Below are positions 30,028 through 38,206 of a DNA stretch of 46,485 nt, piece after piece (position 1 is the stretch's first letter; every line of letters begins with the position of its first letter). The notes under the pieces are model-generated. The model was not told the origin of the DNA, did no database searches, and saw only the letters and a list, made by a program, of their open reading frames with translations. Source of the stretch: a virus. The stretch is taken from positions 1-46,485 of the IMG/VR virus record IMGVR_UViG_3300003691_000015. One strand, written 5' to 3'. The translations under genes were made by a program, and so were the position numbers.

Positions 30028-30249
30028 ATGGGAATGTACGATACAGTTATTATAAGATGCCCACATTGTAACGAAAGCATAGAAGAGCAAACCAAGAGCG
30101 GTGATTGTATTTGTGCCACATACACAATAAACACAGCACCAGACGAAGTGCTAGCAGGGATATCGGGTTACGACATTATATGTAGTGAGTGTGACGGTTG
30201 GTTTAGATTAAAAGCTAATATTGTTATGACGACAATTACTAATATGTAA
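30028..30249 (+). CDS. Zinc-ribbon-type small protein
   Basis: A 73-residue protein beginning MGMYDTVIIRCPHCNESIEE, with CPHC and a later CSEC pair that could bind zinc, plus 'EEQTKSGDC' between. Such 'MGMFDTV..CP.C' proteins are common in phages, of unknown function, and may bind nucleic acid or proteins. Confidence 0.6.
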   Translation: MGMYDTVIIRCPHCNESIEEQTKSGDCICATYTINTAPDEVLAGISGYDIICSECDGWFRLKANIVMTTITNM

Positions 30250-30271
30250 TTCACTAAAACGTCTAAGCGAA
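30250..30271 (+). repeat. Intergenic element 8 (TTCACTAA-N6-TAAGCGAA)
   Basis: Exact left arm, one change in the right, spacer AACGTC, starting at the base after the TAA stop. AAAGGAG follows after about 11 bases. Confidence 0.65.
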
Positions 30272-30290
30272 ACAAAATAAAGGAGAAAAA

Positions 30291-30539
30291 ATGAAGATAA
30301 GCGAGTTTATAAGTGTACTGAGTGACGTAAAAAAGCACTACGGTGACTATCATATATGGTCAATGGAATCCGACTCCTTTCCAAACCCAAGAAATATAGA
30401 AATGGATATAACCAAAACTATAAAGCAAACAAATTTTGGCTTTAAGGGTGGAAAGGCAAGTGAAACAAAAGAAATTGAAATACATATAGAATACGAAGGT
30501 GTTAAATATGTTGATAGGTGTATTGATGATAGGTTTTAA
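30291..30539 (+). CDS. Small protein, unknown
   Basis: An 82-residue protein (MKISEFISVLSDVKKHYGDY...), possibly distantly related to the gene at 27850 by its N-terminus. AAAGGAG ribosome site. Ends with alternating charged strands. Function unknown. Confidence 0.5.
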   Translation: MKISEFISVLSDVKKHYGDYHIWSMESDSFPNPRNIEMDITKTIKQTNFGFKGGKASETKEIEIHIEYEGVKYVDRCIDDRF

Positions 30540-30561
30540 TCCACTAATGAGTGGAAGTGAA
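30540..30561 (+). repeat. Intergenic element 9 (TCCACTAA-N6-GAAGTGAA)
   Basis: Starts at the base after the TAA stop; spacer TGAGTG. The 14-base string GAGTGGAAGTGAAC (30549-30562) recurs at 30785-30798 at the far end of the next gene. Confidence 0.65.
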
Positions 30562-30572
30562 CAGGAGTGTGA

Positions 30573-30815
30573 ATGAAGTTGATTATTTTTTTACTTATTT
30601 TCTCGTGTAACAAAAAGAGAAATATAACACATAACGATTGTGGCGCCCACCGTAGATTAGCAGTAGATTGTAGTGAGGGTCACACGAGAAATGAATTGCT
30701 TTTTAGAGGTTGCAATATATTACTAAGGGAAGATGTAAGAGCAGAGCTGTTAAATAAGTGTGGATTAAGCTATCAACATAGCTGGAGTGGAAGTGAACCA
30801 AAGGAAGCAAGGTGA
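30573..30815 (+). CDS. Small lipoprotein
   Basis: An 80-residue protein with a short signal and lipobox (MKLIIFLLIFSCNKK; Cys 12) and a Cys-containing mature part. CAGGAG ribosome site. It is bracketed by a 14-base direct repeat, one copy before its start and one inside its 3' end. Stop overlaps the next GTG. Confidence 0.5.
   Translation: MKLIIFLLIFSCNKKRNITHNDCGAHRRLAVDCSEGHTRNELLFRGCNILLREDVRAELLNKCGLSYQHSWSGSEPKEAR
30785..30798 (+). repeat. Second copy of GAGTGGAAGTGAAC
   Basis: A 14-base exact repeat of 30549-30562, inside the 3' end of the lipoprotein gene and just before the next ribosome site; it carries the AAGTGAA right-arm motif. Confidence 0.6.
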
Positions 30816-31012
30816 ATGTCTATAAAATAAAAGTAAACTTTACAACAAGCAAGGGGTATCCAGTCGATAAGGATTATATCTTTAATTCTCAAAATGAGTT
30901 TATAGTAGATCTTGAAACGCTATTTGTATCGATTGTGGCTAGATATTGCATTGAAAAAGCTGATATAGAAGTGATAGATATAAACAAGATTCATGCGAAC
31001 TATTTTTCATAA
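30812..31012 (+). CDS. Small protein, unknown
   Basis: A 66-residue protein with a GTG start overlapping the previous TGA and AAGGA six bases upstream. 'KIKVNFTTSKGYPVDKDYIF' suggests beta strands, then a helix. Function unknown. Confidence 0.5.
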   Translation: MNVYKIKVNFTTSKGYPVDKDYIFNSQNEFIVDLETLFVSIVARYCIEKADIEVIDINKIHANYFS

Positions 31013-31026
31013 CCAAAGGAAACAAT

Positions 31027-31290
31027 ATGAACACAGTATTTATAACACTACTAATTAGCTTAATAACAGTATGGGTATTTGGCTCTACTGATTTTGCTAT
31101 AAACATAACTGCCTGTTGGTTATTTTTTATAGTGCTAGAGTTGATTAATAAGAAGTATTCCGGCAAAACCATAAGCCAGAAGTTTTGGATATGGAAAGAT
31201 ATTGCTCCCAAGTGGGAAGTTGTTTTGGTGGTTTTAAGTATTGCTTATATTGGGGTGTATTTTGCGCTTCATTTAATGTATAGAATATAA
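31027..31290 (+). CDS. Three-span membrane protein
   Basis: An 87-residue protein with hydrophobic segments at about residues 2-18, 24-41 and 63-83 and a basic loop (NKKYSGKTISQKFWIWK). AAGGA ribosome site. Size and span number suit a class I holin, but it lies far from the M15 peptidase; other membrane roles are possible. Confidence 0.5.
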   Translation: MNTVFITLLISLITVWVFGSTDFAINITACWLFFIVLELINKKYSGKTISQKFWIWKDIAPKWEVVLVVLSIAYIGVYFALHLMYRI

Positions 31291-31340
31291 TTACGCTTTT
31301 ATTTAATAGAATAAGAGTAATTTTACACCTAGGGGAGAGC

Positions 31341-31565
31341 ATGATTGAGTTAGTTAAGAACAGAATGAGTGAGCTTAAAGTAGAAATGGAAATCAATGAG
31401 AAGATAAAGAAAGACGTAGATTCTATGCAATGGGAAGAAAAGATGTCTCCTAAGATGCAAAGACGTAGAAGAAATGCTGTTGTTGACTTAAACAATTTAG
31501 AGGCTCAGTATATCACTAACGAGAAAGTACTTGTATGCAATGGGATTAGAAATGTTTCAAACTAA
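31341..31565 (+). CDS. Small charged helical protein
   Basis: A 74-residue protein (MIELVKNRMSELKVEMEINE...) with GGAG before the ATG. Coiled-coil-like and basic in the middle (KMQRRRRNA). It overlaps the start of the metalloprotease gene. An imperfect hairpin (ATTAC...GTAAT) lies in the 50-base gap upstream. Confidence 0.45.
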   Translation: MIELVKNRMSELKVEMEINEKIKKDVDSMQWEEKMSPKMQRRRRNAVVDLNNLEAQYITNEKVLVCNGIRNVSN

Positions 31566-32061
31566 AGAAGATAGAGTAAGTATTATAAGGGCCTGTGAGA
31601 TAGCAAATAAAATGCTACTTGGGGATGAGTTTTATTTACTAGTTAAAGCTGCGGTTATGTATGATGACAGTAATGCAACATCATCACAGCTAGTATCATT
31701 GATTAAGAAATATAGAACAGACACAATAAAGGTTGAGCTGGTTAAGCCGTGGTATAGATTCTCAAAAATGAGAGCAGTATTTAACTCATCTAGACCGAAT
31801 GTATTAGGCCTTAATAAATATAGAAAACCTTTTATAGAATCTCTTGTTGGAACAATTATCCACGAATATATGCACTACATAGACCACAGAGAAGATGAAT
31901 TCACTATGGGTCATGGCAGTAACTCATCTAAGGGCAAGGCTGGCACAGTGCCATATGCACTTGGTAGAAAAGCCAAATATCTTTGCATTAAGAAATATCA
32001 CAAGACACCAGCCAAAAAGAAGTCAATCTTTAGATTATTTAACCCACTTAGCTGGTTCTAA
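31540..32061 (+). CDS. Zinc metalloprotease-like protein (HExxH)
   Basis: A 173-residue protein from ATG 31540; ATG 31552 (MFQTKED) is an alternative with GGGA upstream. 'GTIIHEYMHYIDH' (residues 105-117) is a zinc-binding HExxH motif, followed by 'MGHGSNSSKGKAGTVPYALG', which may supply the third ligand. A basic tail follows. It may cleave a host or virion protein; substrate unknown. A terminator follows the gene. Confidence 0.6.
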   Translation: MGLEMFQTKEDRVSIIRACEIANKMLLGDEFYLLVKAAVMYDDSNATSSQLVSLIKKYRTDTIKVELVKPWYRFSKMRAVFNSSRPNVLGLNKYRKPFIESLVGTIIHEYMHYIDHREDEFTMGHGSNSSKGKAGTVPYALGRKAKYLCIKKYHKTPAKKKSIFRLFNPLSWF

Positions 32062-32088
32062 TAAAAATACATTCATAGCTTTATATGT

Positions 32089-32116
32089 GGGCACCTTTCG
32101 GGGTGCCTTTTTATTT
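32089..32116 (+). terminator. Rho-independent terminator of the accessory operon
   Basis: GGCACC (32090-32095), loop TTTCGG, GGTGCC (32102-32107), then TTTTT and ATTT. It ends the rightward accessory operon before the late promoter. Confidence 0.9.
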
Positions 32117-32129
32117 GCATGTCTTTATT

Positions 32130-32159
32130 TTGACATTAGTACGATCCTAATACTATCAT
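32130..32159 (+). promoter_or_regulatory. Late (structural) promoter
   Basis: Perfect -35 TTGACA (32130-32135), 18-base spacer, -10 TATCAT (32154-32159), between the terminator and the first late gene. It probably starts the long structural transcript that runs through the genome join. Confidence 0.7.
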
Positions 32160-32215
32160 AAACTTGTTGGGGGTAAAGCCTCACGCTCGGTCTGTCTAGC
32201 TGGGAAGAGTGACTT

Positions 32216-32974
32216 ATGATCTCTTCCTGGTTAACAGAGCGATATCCAGACCAGGAGCGTATTTTGATAGACAAAGAACTAATTAAACCAATTGGTAGAA
32301 AACAAGCACTTTCACTAGAAGACGACAGATCACTTGAGAATATGTTCAAAGATGACTCATTCTTAAAAGAAAGGCTTCATGCAGTCGCAAATGAGGTCCA
32401 ATCTTGTTTACCAGAAAGAGACTTCAAAAGAAGACTCGGACCTAGAGAGGACTTTCAATCTATAAGAAGAGTTAGAATGCAATTCTGGCATGTATACAAT
32501 CAAGCAATTCAACATAAAAGAAAAAGACTTATTTCAGCTGCTGATATCTGTTTAGGTGTAATGGGTCCCAGAGCTCTTAAAAAGACAATGGAAGATGACT
32601 TTGTATGTACATATATATTCACTCAGCCGCATGATATTAAGGTCATTCAAAGAGATATCCTATATGAGGGCTATCAATACCTAGAAGAGATAATGGATCT
32701 TCCAATTGTTAAACAGAGCGGAGATGCTGACAATAGCCTTATTAGTCACAAGATTAAGATTATAGCCATGATGGAAGATAGAGTTAATGGTTCTATTGTT
32801 CAGAGATCTCAGACATATTCAGAACAAATATCTAAGTTTGAAGGCAACAAGGGTGAGTCTAAAGAGTCACTGCAAGACCTAAGAGACCAAATAAACCTCC
32901 TAAAGACCAATCTAGGCCAAGAGGTGGATGATGCTATCATAGTTGAATCAAGTGAAGTGGCAGACCATGAGTGA
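32216..32974 (+). CDS. DNA-packaging protein, possible small terminase
   Basis: A 252-residue helical protein. First gene of the late operon, overlapping the large terminase start, which is the usual place of the small terminase. Middle segment 'AADICLGVMGPRALKKTMED' could hold a DNA-binding helix pair; the C-terminus has a coiled segment. Longer than most small terminases, and no motif is decisive, so the call rests on position. Confidence 0.45.
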   Translation: MISSWLTERYPDQERILIDKELIKPIGRKQALSLEDDRSLENMFKDDSFLKERLHAVANEVQSCLPERDFKRRLGPREDFQSIRRVRMQFWHVYNQAIQHKRKRLISAADICLGVMGPRALKKTMEDDFVCTYIFTQPHDIKVIQRDILYEGYQYLEEIMDLPIVKQSGDADNSLISHKIKIIAMMEDRVNGSIVQRSQTYSEQISKFEGNKGESKESLQDLRDQINLLKTNLGQEVDDAIIVESSEVADHE

Positions 32975-34679
32975 TGCTGTAGAGCTTCAGATATTAAAGA
33001 AAGAGCTTGAACTACTTCAAAGAGAATCAAAGGATAAAGACCTTAATCCTCATAAGTATTATGATCTATATGAATGGCAAGATGATTTTATCTACCAGGC
33101 AAATCACATCAAGAATCATGGGAGATATCCTCATAGAATGTATCTCACTGTATCAAACCAGAGCGGTAAATCGACTGCTGCAATGCTTCTTGGGCATATG
33201 CTTTGTACAGATGTTGAATTTAGAAAAAATCACTGGGGAGTTAATCAACCTAGAGTTATTTGGTATTGCCTACCAACACAAGATCATATTAATGACTTTT
33301 ATAATGAAAAGTGGGAACCAGAAATATTATCCAGAGATGAAGCCAAAAAAGAAGGCAAGTATGCATGGAAAGAACAAAAGAAGGGTCAGGATATAATAGG
33401 TATCTATTTCAAAGAAACCAAATGCACCCTTAAGTTTGTATCACTATCAGCAAGATCCTCTTCACTCCAAGGTAGAACTGTAGGGGCAATTATATTCGAT
33501 GAAGAGCCAGATGTTCTTAAATTGGCCGAATTAGAGACCAGAACAGCCTCATTTAACGACCCAGAGACAGGCCTATCTAATGCTATATTGGCATTTGCAT
33601 TCACTCCTACATCAGCTCAAGCTTACTTTAAGAGGATATTTCAATTTCAAGACGATGAGTTCTTATCTAAAATACCAACAGATCTAAAGGATAAGTACTT
33701 CCTGGACAAAGAGTCTGGCGAATATAGAACATGCTCCCCCAACGAAGCAAAAGAAGAGTCATTTAAAAGAAGCTCATCAATATGGAAAAGAAGAATATCT
33801 ATGTTTGAGACTCTACGGTTTAAGTCTGGAAAGAGAGGAAAGTTCACAGTAGCAAGAATACGTGAATATATAAGATCTCAGCCATCACTTAGGGATAAGA
33901 TGATTAGGGCATTTGCTCAGTTTGAAAGGCAAGATGACTCAGGAGTGATCTATAAGTACTTTAAGAGGACAGAACACCTAACAAGAGTACACAAAGTAAA
34001 CATAGACAAGTTTAAGCTTAGTGGGTTTTTTACTGCAGGGATAGATTATGGCTCAGGCTCAAACCATCCTGGTGGTTACGTCATTACGTGGATATCTAAG
34101 GACAAGAAAGATGTTCGTGTAGTTAAGATGTGGAGAGGCGAGCAAGGGAAGATAACAACCGCTGGAGACATCATTGAGAGATACATAGAGGCCACTAGAG
34201 GCATGTTAATCTCTTTCCCTTTTTATGATCATAGCTGTGCTGACCTTGCCACTATCTATAATAGAATGACTGGAAAAGCACTAATGAAGGCCAATAAGTC
34301 AGTAGATCACGGTGTTGGTGTTGTAGATACTCTATATAAACACAAGATGCTTGCTATATTATGTGCTGAAAATGAGCCATATGGTGAGTGGCTAGCTGTT
34401 GAATATGAGAATCTTTCTACTAATAAAGCTAAAAAGGACAGATCTGATGAGCTCACAGACTGTGTTAGATACTCTTTATCTGGTGTCTCTCATATGTTTG
34501 ATCTAGAAGAAATAGCAATGGTAGAGGGCATTAAGGAGATTAAGCAGGAGATTAATAAACTAAAAACACCTGAAGATTACGGAGTTAGATCTTGGGATAA
34601 CGTGCCAGATGATGAATTAGAAGACGAATGGAGAAATGATGATATTAAAGAATGGGAAGGAGTATTCAATGAATTCTAA
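32967..34679 (+). CDS. terL: Terminase large subunit
   Basis: A 570-residue protein starting at ATG 32967 (MSDAVELQIL), overlapping the upstream stop. Walker A SNQSGKST (63-70), Walker B 'AIIFDEEPD' (about 174-182), then the RNase H-like nuclease with 'AGIDYGSG' (Asp 360) and later acidic residues 'FYDHSCAD' and 'DELTDCVRYSL'. It pumps and cuts phage DNA during packaging. Confidence 0.9.
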   Translation: MSDAVELQILKKELELLQRESKDKDLNPHKYYDLYEWQDDFIYQANHIKNHGRYPHRMYLTVSNQSGKSTAAMLLGHMLCTDVEFRKNHWGVNQPRVIWYCLPTQDHINDFYNEKWEPEILSRDEAKKEGKYAWKEQKKGQDIIGIYFKETKCTLKFVSLSARSSSLQGRTVGAIIFDEEPDVLKLAELETRTASFNDPETGLSNAILAFAFTPTSAQAYFKRIFQFQDDEFLSKIPTDLKDKYFLDKESGEYRTCSPNEAKEESFKRSSSIWKRRISMFETLRFKSGKRGKFTVARIREYIRSQPSLRDKMIRAFAQFERQDDSGVIYKYFKRTEHLTRVHKVNIDKFKLSGFFTAGIDYGSGSNHPGGYVITWISKDKKDVRVVKMWRGEQGKITTAGDIIERYIEATRGMLISFPFYDHSCADLATIYNRMTGKALMKANKSVDHGVGVVDTLYKHKMLAILCAENEPYGEWLAVEYENLSTNKAKKDRSDELTDCVRYSLSGVSHMFDLEEIAMVEGIKEIKQEINKLKTPEDYGVRSWDNVPDDELEDEWRNDDIKEWEGVFNEF

Positions 34680-34977
34680 AGAGATATGCAGTATTTTAGA
34701 GGCCAGTAAAGGCACAGGAATTAAAGAAATTAAAATAAAAGATCTAACTATGAAGTTTGATAATTTGACAAAGCAAACAGAACATTCAAATAATAGTACT
34801 AAGACAGTACTACATAACTCACTAAGTCAAGTTCATGAAGTTGGAGATATTGATATCTTTGATGTTAAGCGCGACGAAAGAGAGGAAGAAGTTAGGGATG
34901 AATTTACAATGGCTAACCTAATGGCTACTGATCCCGAAGCTTTTGAAGAATACCAAAAAGGACTCATGAATGGCTGA
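34669..34977 (+). CDS. Small protein between terminase and portal
   Basis: A 102-residue acidic protein. ATG at 34669 has AAGGAG six bases upstream in the terminase end. 'MNSKEICSILEASKGTGIKE' start; acidic C-terminal helix ('KRDEREEEVRDEF'). Overlaps the portal start. Possibly a packaging or assembly cofactor; not recognised. Confidence 0.5.
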   Translation: MNSKEICSILEASKGTGIKEIKIKDLTMKFDNLTKQTEHSNNSTKTVLHNSLSQVHEVGDIDIFDVKRDEREEEVRDEFTMANLMATDPEAFEEYQKGLMNG

Positions 34978-37048
34978 GAAAGATGGCAAAGAGGATAAAA
35001 CCCTAGCCAAATTGAATGAAGAGTTTGATAAATCAGCTTCAAATTACCATAAAATTAACTGTGAAAAGAGAACTAACCTTAATCTTTATCTGGGTCATCA
35101 CTTTATTAAGACCACTGATGAATTAAGTAGAAGACTTGAAAAGCAGGGTGTGGATAAATCTTCTCGCATACGAGTAACAAAGAACCATATCTTTAAAATA
35201 AGTGATTTCATAATCAATGCCATTCTTGGCGCAGGTGCAGACCACGATGTATTTCCAGCAAACGAGTCAGAACTTCAGGACCAAAAAGCTGCAGAAATGC
35301 ATCGTGCAGTACTCTCAGAGTGGAAACACAAGAACAGCTACAAAGAACTAGTTAGAAGATTAGTATCAGACTTTGTTGTAGATGGTGAAATTGCTACTAA
35401 GGTATTCTGGAATCCAAATATGGGTGAAACTATATCTGAGGAAGAGGTCTTTGATGAAGAGACTGGTGAAACTAAAACACAAATTCAGAAGTCTGGTGAT
35501 GTAGAAATAGAGAAGATATTTGCATGGGATTTAATCTTTCCTGAAAGTGCAAAGACTCCAGATCAAGCACTATGGATTGGTTATCAGAAGATGATGCCAA
35601 CCAAGAGAGTTAAAGAATTAGCTCCTGATGATATTAAAGATAAAATAGAAGACACTTCAGATAGAACATTTGAAATATATGACCCTACTACTGGTGGATA
35701 TAATCATAGAAAAGGTATGTCTTTAGTTCGTGAAAAGTATATTAAGCCATGCGAAGAACATCCTCATGGATACTTCTATATGTTTAATGAAGATACTGTT
35801 ATTCATGAAGGTCCATTACCCAAAGGTCACCCATTCCCAATTAAGATAAAAGGATTTATTGAAGTACCTACTTCTCCAAGATCCATATCCATCATAAGAC
35901 AATTAAGACCTCTTCAGGTTAATGTTAACTACGGGGCATCTCAACAAATCATTACTCAAATGACTCTAGGGCAAGACAAATTAATCATGCTTGGTGGAGC
36001 AGATCTATCTTACCAGGGGTCTCACAGAGGTGTAGAGAAGTACAAGACCAATGCAATCCAAGCACCAACTATCCTGGCTGGTAGATCCGGTGGACAGTTT
36101 GTAGAGGCAATGCAGGCTTCTATAGCTGAGATGTACCAAATAGCAGGAGTTCCTGAGATTGGTGCTGAGAAAGTTAATCAAATGGATCCAGCTTCAGCTC
36201 TATTTAAGTCAGTAAGAGACAAGCAAAGATTTGCTACATATACAGAGAAGTTTGTTGAATATACTCAAGACATACTAGAAGACGTATTGACTCTTAAAAA
36301 GATGTATATGAGTGATGAGCAAATTGTGTCTGTTGTTGGTAAAGTAGAAAGAGTAAATATCCCTGAGTTTAAAGCAGCTGCAAATATCGGATACCAAATA
36401 AGAGTAAACGAAGTAGATGAGAATGAAACCAAAATAATGGGTAAGCACATCGAGCTTATTTCTATGCTTCAATATGGTGGAAACAACATGACACCAGAGA
36501 TGACTGCTTTAGTGGGAAGGAATATGCCTTTTCTTAATAAAGAAGAAATCTTCCAGGAAGCACTTATTGATTACGATACATATAAAAATATAGTACTAGC
36601 ACTTGATAGGGGTGAGCAGGTTCCTGTTATGCCTTTTGATAATGCAGATTATTTACTACCAAAATTAACCTCAAGGATGAGGAAGGCTGACTTTAGATTC
36701 TTAGATGAACAAATCCAGCTTGGATACCAAGGATTTATCCAGCAATTACAGCAAGTGAAAGCAGCTCAACTTCAACAGTTAAAGATGCAGCAATCACAAC
36801 TCATCCCAACCACAGGTGGAAATGTGCCTCTCCCTATTTATAGAGAAGTGCCTAAGTCTAACGGTGGAACTAAATTTGAAAGAGTTCAAGTTCCTCAAGA
36901 TGCACTAGAAGATCTAGTGGCTAAGTTAGAGCAGCAAGGTGTACTCCTTGACCCTGTACGGAGAATGGAGCAAGCAACACAAGCGAACATTGCAGAAATT
37001 GTTAACCAAGGAGAGCAACAAGCACTCCCCAACATAGCCGCAAGCTAA
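34970..37048 (+). CDS. Portal protein (P22-like)
   Basis: A 692-residue protein with 'SRIRVTKNHIFKISDFIINA', 'FAWDLIFPESAKTPDQALWI', 'LRPLQVNVNYGASQQIITQM' and a Gln-rich helical C-terminus ('IQQLQQVKAAQLQQLKMQQS'), as in long podovirus portals with a barrel extension. Its place between terminase and scaffold agrees. It forms the dodecameric DNA gate at the capsid vertex. Confidence 0.8.
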   Translation: MAEKDGKEDKTLAKLNEEFDKSASNYHKINCEKRTNLNLYLGHHFIKTTDELSRRLEKQGVDKSSRIRVTKNHIFKISDFIINAILGAGADHDVFPANESELQDQKAAEMHRAVLSEWKHKNSYKELVRRLVSDFVVDGEIATKVFWNPNMGETISEEEVFDEETGETKTQIQKSGDVEIEKIFAWDLIFPESAKTPDQALWIGYQKMMPTKRVKELAPDDIKDKIEDTSDRTFEIYDPTTGGYNHRKGMSLVREKYIKPCEEHPHGYFYMFNEDTVIHEGPLPKGHPFPIKIKGFIEVPTSPRSISIIRQLRPLQVNVNYGASQQIITQMTLGQDKLIMLGGADLSYQGSHRGVEKYKTNAIQAPTILAGRSGGQFVEAMQASIAEMYQIAGVPEIGAEKVNQMDPASALFKSVRDKQRFATYTEKFVEYTQDILEDVLTLKKMYMSDEQIVSVVGKVERVNIPEFKAAANIGYQIRVNEVDENETKIMGKHIELISMLQYGGNNMTPEMTALVGRNMPFLNKEEIFQEALIDYDTYKNIVLALDRGEQVPVMPFDNADYLLPKLTSRMRKADFRFLDEQIQLGYQGFIQQLQQVKAAQLQQLKMQQSQLIPTTGGNVPLPIYREVPKSNGGTKFERVQVPQDALEDLVAKLEQQGVLLDPVRRMEQATQANIAEIVNQGEQQALPNIAAS

Positions 37049-37058
37049 AGGACAAGCA

Positions 37059-38141
37059 ATGAGCGATTTAGATTTTACAATGGATGATTTTGACAATGGA
37101 GTAGAAACAATCAGTGAAGAAAGCACAGAGACAACTACAACAGAAGAAATCAAAGCGGAAGCCTCAACCGAAATCGAGACAGAAGCAAAAGCAGAAAGTG
37201 ATTCAACGGAAGGAGAGCCACAGGAAGCAAAAACAGAAGGTGATGACTCAGGAGCCGAAAGCCCAGCAACAGAGTATAAGCCCGACTTCTCCTACAAAAT
37301 TAAAGACGAACAGTTCGAGTTCCCTGAATTTTTACGAGAAGTGGTTAAAGACAAAGACAAAGAAGACGAACTAAGAGACATTGTTACTAAGGCATTTGCA
37401 CTAGATGGTGTTAAAGAATCCCGAACAGCTATTGAGTCAGAATTTAATGGTTACAAGCAAGGTGTTGAAAATGACATCTATCCTGTACTAGATAAGATTG
37501 CTGACTTTGATAGAGCTAATAGCACTAAAGACTTTGGCTCTGCTTGGGAACTATCCGATGTTAATCCTAATGACGTTATCGATTACCTTCTTATGGATGA
37601 GAAACTATCTGAGTCTGTATACCAAAAAGTATTAGACCAAATGAAACTTGAAGAGCAAGGACCGCAAGCCTTAGCTGCTAAGAGAGCAAATTGGACTGAA
37701 CAACAAAACAGTAGAAACTTAGAGTTGAAAAACACTGATCTTTCTAATCGACTCGAAAGGCTTGAAAGCAATAATGCTTCACAGGTTCTAGATTTTACCC
37801 TTAACCAGAATGTAGATGCTGTTAATCAGTACGATTCAACTAATGGTGTGGGCTCATTTAAGAACTTTGTAAAAGACTTAGGTGAGATTAAGAAAGCAAG
37901 AGGTGAGAACCTTGCGCCTAACGAAGTTGTCTCTCAGGCAATTACGATGTTAGGATTAGGTAACGCTCAGGCAACTACTACGGGCAACAATGTAAATATT
38001 AATGAGCAAACCAAGGCGACACCGAAAGTGTCTAAACAGCCAGCGGCTTTACCTAATTTAGGTACAGGTTCAAATGTTTCAATGGTGCAAAAACAAGCTT
38101 CTAACTTCGATGATTGGGAGAAGCAATTACAGCAAGCATAG
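37059..38141 (+). CDS. Scaffolding protein
   Basis: A 360-residue protein between portal and capsid. A strongly acidic, Thr/Glu-rich N-terminus (about 70 residues), a helical central region and a Gln-rich end (FDDWEKQLQQA) are typical of phage scaffolds that guide capsid assembly and then leave. AAAGGA ribosome site. Identified by composition and position. Confidence 0.65.
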   Translation: MSDLDFTMDDFDNGVETISEESTETTTTEEIKAEASTEIETEAKAESDSTEGEPQEAKTEGDDSGAESPATEYKPDFSYKIKDEQFEFPEFLREVVKDKDKEDELRDIVTKAFALDGVKESRTAIESEFNGYKQGVENDIYPVLDKIADFDRANSTKDFGSAWELSDVNPNDVIDYLLMDEKLSESVYQKVLDQMKLEEQGPQALAAKRANWTEQQNSRNLELKNTDLSNRLERLESNNASQVLDFTLNQNVDAVNQYDSTNGVGSFKNFVKDLGEIKKARGENLAPNEVVSQAITMLGLGNAQATTTGNNVNINEQTKATPKVSKQPAALPNLGTGSNVSMVQKQASNFDDWEKQLQQA

Positions 38142-38206
38142 TGTGAGCTGTATTAACTAAGTCGATATAAGTCTCAGTGAGCAATCGCATAACAAGGATG
38201 TTCTAG

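Noticed and set aside
27151-30561. CRISPR array
   Set aside because: The repeats are short imperfect palindromes separated by whole genes of differing length, with no uniform spacers and no cas genes.
36265-36472. Minus-strand frames inside the portal gene
   Set aside because: They are shadows of a clear plus-strand gene and have no ribosome sites.
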